A stretch of 40,113 nucleotides of DNA from Triangularia verruculosa (lineage: Eukaryota; Ascomycota; Sordariomycetes; Sordariales; Podosporaceae): NCBI GenBank assembly GCA_033296885.1, contig MU864071.1, positions 1-40,113 of the forward strand, in the 5' to 3' direction. The notes beneath the pieces are model-generated. The model was not told the origin of the DNA, did no database searches, and saw only the letters and a list, made by a program, of their open reading frames with translations. The position numbers were made by a program, and so were the translations under genes. Within the stretch, counting starts at the first letter, position 1. Each line of letters begins with the position of its first letter. Shown here piece after piece: positions 1 through 11,166 of this stretch.

Positions 1-1251
1 CGATTCTTACCTACTTATTACGCCTACGCTCCTTACCAATTTTTTCGCTAGTAGGCTACTACGGAGACACCGAGGCCTACTTAGACCTTCAAAAGTTATA
101 TAATTCTTTATCGTTAAATAAGTCAGTACCTTTTCTATTATTAATAAAGAAATTATATATCTAAATTCATCTTTAATATACTATATTTTATTAATACTAA
201 TATTATAATTAAAAAAAAATAAAAAACGAGTTCTTTAATTATATTTATATTATATACCGTATTATAGATAATATAAAAAATAGATTTCTTTATTATTCTT
301 TTTTATTATAATATAAATATTTGTATTTTCTATTATATAGACTTAACGGTTAATTTATTTAAATTCTTGTTTAATTGTACTTTAGTTAAATATATAATTA
401 ATTTAATAAAATACTTTAGTATTTTATATTACGTAGGTCTAATCCTTTGAATCTCGCTTTATACTTAACTTATATTAATACTTTTAATTAAATCTATATA
501 TAAATTTCGGTAATATATACTTTCTAAATATCTATTATCGAAATATACTTTTATTTAGAATTAGTATTAAGTTTTTTATAAACGGGGTTATTGTTTATTT
601 TAGATTTATCCTTAGAAAGCCCGTCCTATAAAACGGCTTCGATTAAATTATTTATCCCCTTCTTCTTTCTTTGATCCTAAATACCTTAATAGGAATCTTC
701 TCTTCTAACTCTTTTATTAATTCGGCTATCTTTATTAAATTTACTATACTTTTTATTACTTACGTTTATTTAAGCGAATTTAGAAAGTTTAAAAGATATA
801 AATAAATAAAGTATAATAATATAAAAGCTTTTTTTAAGTTTTTTAATAATAATATAAAATAAAGACGGAGGAAGATAAAAGAAAATAAAAGGAATAAGGG
901 AAAAAAAGGAATAAAGGAAAGAAAAAATAAGGAAAAGAGAAATATTAAAAGAAATATTAACTATTTATAAATATATAGCTTAAGTAAATAAAATAAAGAG
1001 GTAGAAATAACCTTTTAAATTCCTCTGACCCTCTTCCTATACTAGTATTATAAAGGTATAATATATTTATTTAATAGTTTTCTAGGAATTAATATACTTC
1101 TCGTTAATTTAAGTTCGGAACTCCGGTTAATATTTCTATAATATAAGTAAATAGATATATAAACGGAAAATATTTTAATTATATAAATTATAAAGGTTTT
1201 ATAATTACTTTCGAAAAGATATATAAAATATACGGTTTTTCTACTTAAGTC
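1..1251. repeat. RIP-altered AT-rich DNA, left block
   Basis: The stretch is very AT-rich, dominated by TpA steps, and nearly lacks CpA and TpG while CpG remains. That is the dinucleotide signature of fungal repeat-induced point mutation (C to T in CpA on either strand). No open frame with a protein-like composition survives. The original element cannot be recognised by eye; decayed retrotransposon DNA is the usual source of such blocks. Confidence 0.85.
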
Positions 1252-1253
1252 TA

Positions 1254-1305
1254 ACGTACTTTATAAGCGAGTCGGTCATATAAGTGGGTCGGTCACTTTT
1301 CGACC
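1254..1305 (+). repeat. Left terminal inverted repeat of the pogo-type element
   Basis: It matches the reverse complement of 3065-3115 with two transitions and one single-base gap. It contains an internal direct repeat, TATAAGCGAGTCGGTCA followed at once by TATAAGTGGGTCGGTCA, which may be a doubled transposase-binding site (inference). Confidence 0.85.
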
Positions 1306-1352
1306 GCGACGCGTCCTCCTACACTCAACATCAACTTTCTTTACAACCTAAC

Positions 1353-3030
1353 ATGCCTCCTACTTTAAATGAAGCCAGGATAGCCTTGGCCCTTGAGGCT
1401 ATTCAAAACACTCCGAAATTAAGCCTCCGAGCCGCAGCAAAGCTATATAATATACCATTCTCAACCCTCCGTAACCGACGCGCCGGCCGGCCTGCACAAC
1501 GCAATACCACGCCCAAATCGAAGAAGCTTACTCAACCCGAAGAGGATACTATTATTTAATACGTTATTAAGCTATATACGCGAGCTTTTCCACCAAAATT
1601 ACGTAGTATAGAAGATATGGCCAACCAACTACTACACATACGCAACGCGCCCCCTATTAGCAAGCTCTAGGCATACAACTTCGTTAAACGCCAGCCATAG
1701 CTCCATACGCGTTTTACGCGTAAATACGACTACCAGAGGGCCAAGTATAAGGATCTAAAGGTTATTAGCGAATAATTTACGCTTATACGGAATACTAAAG
1801 TTAAATATAGTATTATAGATAATAATATTTATAACTTCGATAAGACTAGGTTTATAATAGGTATTATCTTCGCGGGTATAGTAGTTATAACCTCGGACAG
1901 CTTTAATAAAGTAAAACTAACCTAATCTAGTAACCGTAAATAGGTAACGGTAATCCAGGGAGTTAATACCCTCGGCTAGGCTATCCTTCCCTTTATTATT
2001 TTAGCTACGTAATACCATCTTACTAACTAATATACCGAGTATAATCTACTATTTACTTAGTGCATCGCAATTACCGATAATAGCTAGATTACTAATATAA
2101 TAGGCCTAGATTAGATTAAATACTTCGATTATTATATAGCGCTCCGTATAAAAGGTAAATACCGGTTATTAATCCTTAACGGCTATAAAAGCTATTACTC
2201 GACCGAATTTGAGCGCTACTGCTAGTAAAACAATATTATTACGCTCTATATACCTCCGCATTTCTCCCACTTCCTTTAGCCACTCGATATCGGCTACTTT
2301 AGACTATTAAAGTAGGCGTATAGCCGCTAGATCGAAGACTTAATGTGTATATATATTAACTACGTAAGTAAGCTCGAATTCCTCTATACCTTCCGCAAGG
2401 CCTTCTTCACCTCTATAACGGAGAAGAATATATAAGGTGGCTTTGCAAGTGCTGGCCTTATACCGTATAATCCAAAGAGGGTACTTTCTAAGCTGGATAT
2501 AAAGCTTCGTACGCTAACACCTCTAAACTTACGGCCCGGCACTACATAACCTTAGGTCTCCTAAACACTACATAACCCTCGAGAAGCTAATTTACAGTCA
2601 ACGCTTATTAAGACTCGTATTACCAACCATCAAAATAGCTCCCCGACTTTAATATTAACTACGGTAGACCAGCTTATTAAAGGTATAACGGTTATAATAT
2701 ACTAGGTGGCTCTCCTTCGTATAGAGGTCTCGTTGCTCTATAAGGCCAATGAGGCACTAAGCAAGCACCGGAGAGCCAAAAAAACACGCGTAAGGTTTGG
2801 AGGGTCACTTACTGTATAAGAGGCATAGGATCTACTGGATTAGAAGGCCGTAGATGGGGAGGGAGTGTAAGAAACGCAGCCGGATAGTAGTAATGCAGGG
2901 GGGGCTCGTACGAAGGTTCGGTGCTGTAGTGTGTGCGGTAAGCCTGGCCATAATGCCCGCACTTGCCAGGAGGCTGTAGAAGGGTCTGATTCAGCTGTTT
3001 CTGATGTAATTATAGTTGGTTGATAGTTTC
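1353..3030 (+). pseudogene. Fot1/pogo-family transposase pseudogene (RIP-inactivated)
   Basis: The open frame starts at ATG 1353 and encodes a psq-type helix-turn-helix (residues about 5-45, including NEARIALALEAIQ and LRAAAKLYNIPFSTLRNR), then stops at TAA 1557-1559. The same frame continues with many further stops. A DDE-like segment is readable near 1825-1860 as NIYNFDKTRF, where relatives have FDETGF. A C-terminal tail ends in a zinc knuckle CSVCGKPGHNARTC (2925-2966, pattern C-x2-C-x4-H-x4-C). Many stops are TAG/TAA at places where CAG/CAA or TGG would be expected, consistent with RIP. The copy cannot encode a functional transposase. Confidence 0.8.
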
Positions 3031-3064
3031 GTTGTATTGCAATGGAGGATGGTATTCGAAGGGT

Positions 3065-3115
3065 GGTCAAAAGTGACCGGCCCACTTATATGACCGACTC
3101 ACTTATAAAGTACGT
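3065..3115 (-). repeat. Right terminal inverted repeat of the pogo-type element
   Basis: This is the inverted copy of the left terminus, with the same two adjacent 17-bp sub-repeats. TA at 3116-3117 completes the presumed target duplication. Confidence 0.85.
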
Positions 3116-3117
3116 TA

Positions 3118-4070
3118 ACGTTAAATGTAATTTATATAGTCGTTAAAAGACTCTTTATCCGTCTCCTCCGATTCTTAATAATATAAGCTTTATTTAATTA
3201 ACTTAATAACGGAAAATTATATTTACCTTACGACCTTCCGTAATATTACCGCTACTTTTTTATAAATAAAGCAGGAATATATATTCCTAAAGAAATATAA
3301 AATATTCTTTATTTTATAAACTGAGTCCATATATTATATCTAGGAGCCGTTTCTAGCTCCTTATTCCTTAATATCTATAAAGTCGAGCGACCTTTAAATA
3401 TAGCTTTAGGTATATATATATTTCTACTTTCGAGAACTATTTTAATACTTCGGAAAGGTGGGGATCTCCGGCTTATAATATTACGCGCTTAAGGCTATAG
3501 CCTATAAAGAAAATTATTTACAGTAGTTTTAGAATAAACTAAATATAACGCGTTTTAACTATATATTTTATATAATATTAAAGATATTAAGTTAAGTTAG
3601 TAGATAAAATAGGTTTAATATTTAAAATATAAAGTTAAGCTACTAAAATATAAATTTTCGTAAAAGAATACTTTTAAAGGAGTCCTAAATTAGAGTACTA
3701 TAAGTAGTAAATAAGTAAACTATTAGTAGGGTAAATAGACTATAAGTAACCTAGAGTAGCCCTAAGTACGATAAGTAAATCTTAAGTAGTTTATAAGCGA
3801 GGTAAGTAAATCCTAAGTAGACCTTAAGCGAGGTAAGTAGACTCTAAGTAGACTTTAAGCGAGGTAAGTAGACCCTAAGTAGACCTTAAACGAAGTAAGT
3901 AAACCCTAAGTAGATCCTAAATAAAGTAAGTAGACCCTAAGTAGTCCTTAAGCGAGGTAAGTAAAACGGAGCCGAAGATGAGCCGGTCCTGAGCTCCACC
4001 TAATTTAGGATAGATAAAGCGGCGAGAAGTTACGTGGCGAATTATATTTAGATTCCGGTGGTATAATAAG
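3118..4070. repeat. RIP-altered AT-rich DNA between transposon and first gene
   Basis: It has the same TpA-rich, CpA/TpG-poor composition as the left block and no coding frame. From about 3780 it passes into a short-period tandem repeat, and after about 3960 base composition returns to normal towards the kinase-like gene. Confidence 0.75.
3781..3965. repeat. 31-bp tandem repeat, about six units
   Basis: Successive units have the form CTAAGTAGACCTTAAGCGAG followed by GTAAGTAGACC, with a 31-bp period and mostly transition differences. Each unit contains the shorter motif TAAGTAG twice, so there is a sub-repeat. The array marks the edge between RIP-altered DNA and the gene-containing DNA. Confidence 0.8.
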
Positions 4071-4383
4071 CTATTTGTTAAGTCCACTTTTCTTATTGAG
4101 CACTTTGACATATTGGACTTCGTATACACTCAAGTATACCTTTTGTGTACAATGGGTATTGTGTCGAGTATTCTTTGTTAATCTTTCCGGATGCATCGTG
4201 CTACCCATGATGACCCCTTTTAGGGCAAGTCCTTCTTTGTCTGTTTTGGCGAGAATATCAATGAAACATCAACAGATTGTCTACTCCGTTCATATGCACA
4301 CAAATGATGGTGAATTGCCCAAGCCCTTCTCCCTGACCAAGTGAGCTTTGAGCCGAGGGCCGAATTTCACCGCACCTATCACG
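4071..4383 (+). other. Presumed promoter/leader of the kinase-like gene
   Basis: This is about 310 bases of normal composition between the repeat block and ATG 4384. Short open frames here look like chance. I see no clear TATA box or other named regulatory site. Confidence 0.4.
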
Positions 4384-7300
4384 ATGTCGCAATCACCCGG
4401 GGGTCAACAGCCCGCAGAGCCAGCGCAGAGCCCTGCCCCACGACTCCTATCCGAAAATGGAGACCCTCGACCTCCGAGAGAATGGCCCGAGGGCCAAACG
4501 CTGCCTCACTATGCGAGTTCCGTACCGAGGGTCGAATTCAGGCGTCTGCTTCGCTGGGCCATGTGGCGGTTTCGCGAGACTGGCGAGCACAGCAATTTGA
4601 ACTTTACAAAGATCCCAAAGTGGGCAGAAGACTTTTCCCCATTCATCCCACCACCGGCAACGTACCAAGGTCCAACTCGACCAACAGGCAGAAAGCCAGG
4701 TCCTGCTGGACCGTCTGGTGAAAGAATAAAGAGCTCAAGCTTTTGGAAGAAGTCCGACCCATTCGAGGAACCTCCCCAGGACATCTATGACTTCCCCGAA
4801 GTGGGTATGGCTGCCCAAGACTTGCAGAACTATCTGCAACAATACTATGATCTAGTCATCGTAAAGGTTCTAGGCTGGGGAGGTGAGGGAATTGCCTGTT
4901 TGCTGGCTTATCAGCCGCCAGGGCAACCTCCTAGGTACATTGTCGCAAAAACTCCTATTGCCGCGGACGGTGGGGATGGCTTGATGCGTGAGAAGCAGTT
5001 CCAGGGAAAGTTCCAGGGCGCCCAACATATTATGCAGCTTTACGATTTAAAATGGTTCGAGATGGCAGATATGGCTGAGTTTGGGGGCGCACCACTCCAG
5101 CCCGATTTAGATAACCCTCCGCCGCCGGGATCGGAACTGGGGCCGCCAATAATGGTGTCGGAGTTTCTCTCCGGTGGGAGTCTTGCCAAACTCATCACAG
5201 CGCTGGGTTCCAAGAAGCATCTAAAGCCAGTACCAAACTACTTCTGTTGGCTAGTTTGGATGTGCAGTAAGTGCTATTTTAGTTTGTCACCAGAACACTT
5301 AGATTCATGGCGGGTCGCTGACCACGACGCATTTCTTGTCAATCGTAGTGTTGAGATCACTTGTAGAGTTCAAGTTTCCTCCAAAGACCCATCCTTACGA
5401 CGTAAATCTCGGTGCTCCGACTGTCGGCATGCAAGCTGAGACAGCGACGGACCATATTCACTTCGATCTTGACCCAGCAAACTGTGAGTCCTAGGCATAA
5501 AATCGACACCGCTAACTCTTCATGAGATTATTGGCAACTAACTTTGAGCTAGACATCTTCGGTGACCGCGGTGTGGGCTGGAACGAGGATACCCATATGA
5601 TTGCACCTATTCTCAAAATGGCCGACTTTGGCATGGCTGAAACGGTCGATCACGAGGAGCTCCAGAGAGACCCGTAAGTACATTCTCAAAATGTTTCGTG
5701 AACTATCACATCTATCAAGATTCGTTGTTAAACGCTCTCTGATCGTGTTTTGTAGACATAAACTGTGGGCTTTTAGGGTGCGTGGGAAGTATTCATATTG
5801 GGCGCCTGAACAATTCTCAGAAGAATGGGACTACGTCGATAAGCTTCCCAGTGAGCAACTTGGCGAGAATCACAAGGTCGCGGGAAGATATTCCTGGAAA
5901 GTGAACCTTTGGCAAGCTGCCCAGGTACGTGCTGTTTCATGATTGCCCTGGCCTGTTTTCTGTCGCTAATCTGTTCATCCACCATGGCCTAGTCGATGGT
6001 GACACTCATGTCTGGCATGTATCCAGAGACGCCGCCCTTAGCTACTCGAATGCGTTTCACTCCCTCGATTACAGGACTCGACGAGCACGGTGATGCCCAG
6101 GACGTAGCGGAGATGTGGTGTTATGGCGCCTATGTTCTCGATTTGGGACCACACTTCGATCCTCGCTTGCTTAACATACTGGCACGGTGTATGATGGAGA
6201 ATCCCGATGAACGGCCAAGTCTTCCGGAGCTCCTGGACATCTCCTTCAACACAGTCTTCGAATATGGTGAACTCGGACAGAAAGAGGATGACCATCAGGA
6301 AGCTGACTGGCCGAGGGATTGGTTCAAAGCCCCTTTTGAAGAGCAGAAACCTTGGACGGACAGACAACTACAGGCGTGGGTTGAAGAAGCTCTATACAAG
6401 CCTACCGAAGCCCCTCCACCAGTAGATCCTACTCCTGGGGCCCCAGCCGCCAGTAAAGAAGTTGCAAATCAGATCTTGGCGGAAAAAAAGCCGCTAGATG
6501 ATGATGCACGTCGGAAACTATGGTCGAAATGGCTTGAAAAGAGACGCACCTCGTTGCGCGAAAAGATTGAAGCAATGCCTGAAGAGGAAGCCATGGCCTA
6601 TTATGAAAGATTTTGGTTACCGCGAGACGAAAAGCAACAAGAAGGATACAGGCGCCAAAAACAATTCAAAAAATGGCTCAGAACGAGGCCCCAGTCCGAA
6701 CAGCAGGAGATCGAACAGCTGCCGCAAGAGCAGTATCAGGAAGCCTACGAGAAGTGGTTGGCTGGTAGAGTAAGAGACGAAGACCAAGTGAACCGGTTGA
6801 CAACATATCTTAAATACCGCGAATGGAAGCGGGCATTTGACGAACTCAAGGCTTTGAGGCCCAACCAGACACCAGCGGAGAGATACAATGCTTGGTTGGT
6901 TGAGATGATTAAACACGAGGCCAAAGCTCCATTCACGGAAGAGTTTATTAGAACCTGTGCACATGAGATCAACCAATATCTCGCGTATCAGTACCAAGAG
7001 TTAATCGCCCAACGAAATAGGCGAGCTGCCAAGCGCGTAAAGGAACAGCAACAGCGAATGAGGCAAAGGGGGGGACACCTTACCGAGTCGGATATCGCGA
7101 GGATAAACCGCTACTATGACGAGAATGTGGACACTTATTTGCCGGCCTTCGATTCAAGCGTCGCAAAGCGGATCTCAAGATTACAGAGACGGCTGTTTGG
7201 AGAGGACTGGCACCTTGGAAAGATTTCCGCCATGAATAACCCGTATCTTATGCTTCCTGCCGACGCAGCTCCACTCAGACTCATCCCACTCAGGGAGCCG

Positions 7301-10081
7301 GGGGCCCCTCTCCCTAGCCCGAGTCCACCGCTGAGTAAATCACCAACACCTGAACCTCCAGGGTCACGCCTCCCTGGTGACAATGGTAACGGCCCATCTC
7401 CAGGTGGTGCGGATGATGACGATGATGATGATGGCGGTGGTGGTGGTGATGGCCCTGGTGGTGGTGCGGTCGCCGCCAACCCAAAGGCTCCGATCCTTAA
7501 CCCACATACCCCGGCCTTCAACCCAACCGCACCAACCTTCAACCCGACCGCACCAGCCTTCAACCCCAGTGCGCCGGTCTTCAACCCCCTGGGTACCGCG
7601 GGCCCCGCTCCAGTCCCCGCACCTGGGCCTGAGCCTTCATCTTACGACGTAGACTTCCCAGCACTTGGAGCCGAGGGACCAGTAGTTCCACAGACCAGAC
7701 CAACAACCGCCACCGCATTGAGAACTGTAAATGAAGCACTTAAGGCCCGAAAAGCAAATAATAATGCTCGCGGTGGTCCAAGTGGTGCCAGTGGTAGTAG
7801 CGTGTCACATCAACAGCATGAAGCTGCCCGCGCCGAGCTCAATAATGAGGCTACTCGGTACTTGACACGGAGGGAAAGGTTGGCACAGCGATCTCAACGA
7901 TGGCGGGAGCGACGTAATCAGATCCACGCCTTAGGTGGACCAGCGGCTGCTGTGATTCAGCAGCATCAACAGCAGGAAGGGCCACAATTAGATCAGCTTC
8001 TCCCCGCCGTTGGAATTCCACCACCACCACCGCAGTTTCAAGATCGTGAGTTCGGTGAACCGCTTCTACCTCCGGCACAGTTTCAGAATCCCCAACTGGG
8101 AGGACCACTGCGGCCGCCTCCGGGACTTCCTATACCGCCGGGGCTATTCCCACCTCTAGGCCTCGCTCCACCTCCAGGGTTGTACCCGCCTCCCACGCTG
8201 CGGCCGCCCCCGGGGCTCCCGCCACCTCCACCGGGGCTATTACCAACGCCAGCCGGGATGGTCCCACCTTCCATGTTATATGGCTCTCTATATGGCTCTA
8301 TATATGACCCTCCAGCAGCTCCTTCTGTACCACAAGCTCCTCCACCATTCCCGTTCGGCAATCCGCAACCCGGTACATGTGGCGGTCCTCTTCCCCCCGG
8401 GCAAGCCGCAGCTTCCCGGCCATTATCCGTTCCAGCACGGTCATTCGTGCCTGTTCCCCCTCCGATGCCCGCCATCACCGAGGAGCCAGCCCCTGAGGAA
8501 CCCGCCGATCCTGACCCAGAAGGCGCAGGGACCTACACAGCAGGCGGTCTATGGGTTCCAAAAGGCCAGGCGCCCCCTCCCAAAGGTGCCTTTGGTCGAG
8601 TCAACCGACCAGCCGGAGTCCAAGTGCCTCGCCCCCCACCAACAGGCAAGAAGCCGTGGGAAGTGATAGATGACAAGCCAAGAGAACCCGTCATGGTTGA
8701 ACCGCCGTTCGAGGGCTGGGACCAGCCGTGGCTGGACTTCAGATATCCCAAAGAATTCAAACCTCAGCCTGTACACGGTCAACCTCCTTCGCCCAAGACA
8801 AAACACGATCAGTATTTCGACTGGCGGTACTCCCTCCATAAAGAGCGGAAGGCGGCGGAAGCAAGGAGGGCAGCGGAGGAAGCTGCAAAGGCCGAGGAAA
8901 AGCGTGCGCGATTGGCAAGACATCAGCAGCAGCTGAGAGCGAGGCAGAGACGGGAGGAGGCTCTTGATCCGAACTTCGACCCGGAAGAGGAGCTTTCCCC
9001 GAGGTCTCGACAGGCGTTCAGGGCTTGGCAGAAGAAACAGCAGAAGAAGGAGAAGCGACGAGACAAGGAGATTAGCGAAACTGTTGAGCAGGCGCGACAA
9101 AGAGAGGAGCAGCAATACCAAGAAGCTCTGGCCCCGCCGTCTCCCTCGGCAGAGAATTTTGAGCATCTTTTGGCGCAGGCAGAAGAGAGAGGAGCAAGGA
9201 CGATACAACACCAGTGGAATATCGAAGCATTGGAAGATCGTTTGAGGGAGCAGCAGCTGCTCCGGGCCCCGGTAGAACCCGCCCCACGACTCAGAACTCC
9301 ACCTCCACGAGCACCACTGGAAGGAGATCCCATGGACATTGACACTCCGACCAGACGATGGCCATCGGATCACGGCGCAATCGGTGAGGGACGCCCAGTC
9401 TGGGAGGACAGCCCACCTCCTCCAGTGGTGAAGAGACAGTACTGGTGGCAGGAACAGTCACCGTACCGAAGGCTTGTCGACCAGCGATTCGAGGAAGAAG
9501 GTTCGGAAGACGATAACCTACCTTCCCCCGCCACTCGCAGAGCAAGGTACTATCTCAACGGGCTGTGGAGGAGGAGCCCAGGCAGAACTCGTAGGTCCCT
9601 CAGGGATAGAACGCAAAGATCGCGGATGTCCCGTTTAGTAGACGACAGTCAACGACTCCGGGGACAAATAGAAGATTTCGGTGCCATAGGGCATGGCCGT
9701 AGACGCCGCTCCCCTCAACGGCCATCAGGTCTGGATTCACTCAGGTGGCTGATAGGAGGGAGGTCACCCATCAGGGGGCCTCAGACGGAGCGTGAAACGG
9801 TTGGACGACAGCCGCGCACCCCGCTGCCTCGTGATAAGCGGCCATCTTGGAGGAGGTCCCCCGGTGATCCTGTTGGAAGAAGTCGTCCGGGGTGGATAGG
9901 AGCCCCAATACGACCCGCACCGAGAGTGGACGAGGCGGGTAGCCCGTCAAAGAGGCCGAGATCTGATTCCAATCAAGATGAGGAAGAAGGTAGTCCGTCA
10001 AAGAGGCCGAGAGCTGATTCCGTGGGGACAAATCGACCTAGGTTTGACCGGATTATACCTCGTCCACCCCGCCGAAAATGA
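4384..10081 (+). CDS. Protein kinase-like protein with very long repetitive Pro/Arg-rich tail (about 1,798 aa)
   Basis: Five exons: 4384-5266, 5349-5483, 5553-5673, 5756-5924 and 5993-10081. The frame is consistent throughout (5,397 nt), and the introns of 68-82 bp have GTAAGT/GTGAGT/GTACGT donors and CTGAC/CTAAC/CTAAT branch sites. The kinase fold is readable in order: glycine loop VLGWGGEG (about 162-169), beta-3 lysine in YIVAKTP (about 189), hinge MVSEFLSGGSL (about 257), catalytic loop HFDLDPAN (about 332-339, Phe in place of the usual Arg), MADFGMAE (about 365) and YWAPEQ (about 395). After about residue 510 come three helical W/YE-type repeats (about 612-757), a 7-residue NPTAPxF repeat (about 937-970), PPGL-type polyproline (about 1142-1192), a charged coiled coil (about 1385-1525) and an Arg/Ser-rich end with two GSPSKRPR motifs that resemble nuclear localisation signals. 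All key catalytic residues look present. The tail suggests a nuclear or scaffold role (inference). Substrate is unknown, and I do not recognise a named orthologue. Confidence 0.8.
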
Positions 10082-10477
10082 ATCGCTGAAAGCGGTAGGA
10101 GGGTAAAAGGTGGAGGTACGGCAGAGTTTTCAGCGATAGTTCGCGGCCTAGGAGATGGCTTCCCCTTCGTATGACTGTGTTTGTTTCAGTTTATTGACAC
10201 TGGGCTTACCTGGGGGGATGGTTTATGATGACTCTCTTGGTTTGGCTTTCATTATGGAGGATGATTTGGGGACACGGGGAAGTGGTTCAGACTCGCTACT
10301 GGCAGAGGTTTCTATTTGGAGTATACGGCGTTCATTTTATACCTTTGGCTTCATTGTTCATTCTCAATACATACAAGCTATCTGAAAGATATCCAAATCT
10401 ATTACGACCTTGGAAAAGCATTCGGGTCACGGTTTTCAGATGGCCGTGCTGAACGCTCCTCCGTGACTCTCAGGTTC
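10082..10477. other. Intergenic region between convergent genes
   Basis: This stretch lies between the end of the kinase-like gene and the 3' end of small gene A. Open frames here overlap each other without conserved motifs. I see nothing else in it. Confidence 0.5.
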
Positions 10478-11166
10478 TTATTCGTTCTCCGCGGGCTCAT
10501 GAGCGGCATCTGCAATGGGGCTCATTGTTCTCGATGTCCACAGGACATCTTCTCTCGCAATACTCTGTGCTTGTGTAATCACCCGCTCGGCCACGCCAAG
10601 TTGCCCTAGAAACACTCAACTGTTAGTACAGGTAAGTGTTGAGACATTGTTGGGACACCAACGTCCCACAAGAGGGGTGAAGCTTGGACAAACAAAGGCA
10701 ATTTGGAAAACCGGGGGTTAAACCGTCACGCACGTTGAACAATTAGGAGGGCAATCTCATAGTAAAACACCAAGACCTCGTCCTCAGCCAGGATGGCCCA
10801 AGCATAACCCACCACCATGTCTCTCAGAGCCCCATTAGATTACGGATCGGTTCTGGCTTGTTGACGGGTTCCGGCTTCTAGTTCGTGGCGCTCCAAACCA
10901 AGGGCGACGTCTTCCACAGCAACGGTTTTCAGGGCGCGGTAAAGGCCCATGAATTGCCTCATATTAGTTTTGGTTGAGGGCATTTTATGCGGCAGGGCTG
11001 TCTGTAATATATCAAGGATGTGACACTGCCGCACCAAAATCATATCTATCCGTCGTGAGTTCACATCCAGGTGGCGTAGGCCAGGCTCTTGTTCGCCTGG
11101 CGCCAGCTCGAGGTCTCTGGGATCTATTTCCCGGCTGTCAGAGGGGCCACGATTTGGATGGCACAT
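10478..11166 (-). pseudogene. Small tandem-family gene A, one in-frame stop
   Basis: First member of the five-gene array. The model is exon 11166-10734, intron 10733-10606 (branch TACTAAC), exon 10605-10478, giving 561 nt or 187 codons. The frame is open except for a TAA at 10842-10840 (codon 109). The N terminus (MCHPNRGPSD...RDLELAP) matches gene B. After the stop the frame continues with the family core LAEDEVLVFYYEIALL and, after the intron, AERVITQAQSIAREDVL. Intron 1 of the other members is missing here. The length equals that of intact gene D, so a single nonsense change in an otherwise whole gene is the simplest reading. CAA to TAA would be a RIP-type change. If only the open part is made, the product is 108 residues. 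Confidence 0.7.

Larger units (their letters stand above)
1254..3115 (+). mobile_element. Decayed Fot1/pogo-type DNA transposon, complete from TIR to TIR
   Basis: A 1.86-kb element is bounded by near-perfect inverted repeats (1254-1305 and 3065-3115) and flanked by TA on both sides (1252-1253 and 3116-3117), the target duplication expected of Tc1/mariner/pogo elements. The interior encodes a transposase-like product with an N-terminal helix-turn-helix of the pipsqueak type, a broken DDE region and a C-terminal zinc knuckle. Fot1-class elements are about 1.9 kb, so the length fits. The middle (about 1560-2400) is full of TAG/TAA codons in RIP context, while both ends keep many CpA/TpG steps. 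The element sits inside more heavily altered AT-rich DNA, which suggests a younger insertion into an already mutated block. Confidence 0.85.

Noticed and set aside
3781..3965. Possible CRISPR-like spaced repeat
   Set aside because: Units are directly adjacent without unique spacers and the organism is a fungus.
4075..4344. 89-codon plus-strand frame upstream of the kinase-like gene
   Set aside because: It begins in the repeat edge, has no motif, and lies where the promoter/leader is expected.
8083..8478. Gly-rich open frame on the minus strand
   Set aside because: It is the complement of the polyproline-coding part of the kinase tail; composition alone explains it.
8549..9373. 274-codon minus-strand frame rich in Leu/Ser
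   Set aside because: It is the antisense shadow of the Arg/Glu/Gln-rich coiled-coil region of the kinase-like gene.
10155..10721. Overlapping plus-strand frames with hydrophobic stretches downstream of the kinase-like gene
   Set aside because: They overlap one another, partly lie antisense to the last exon of gene A, and show no motif or splice logic.
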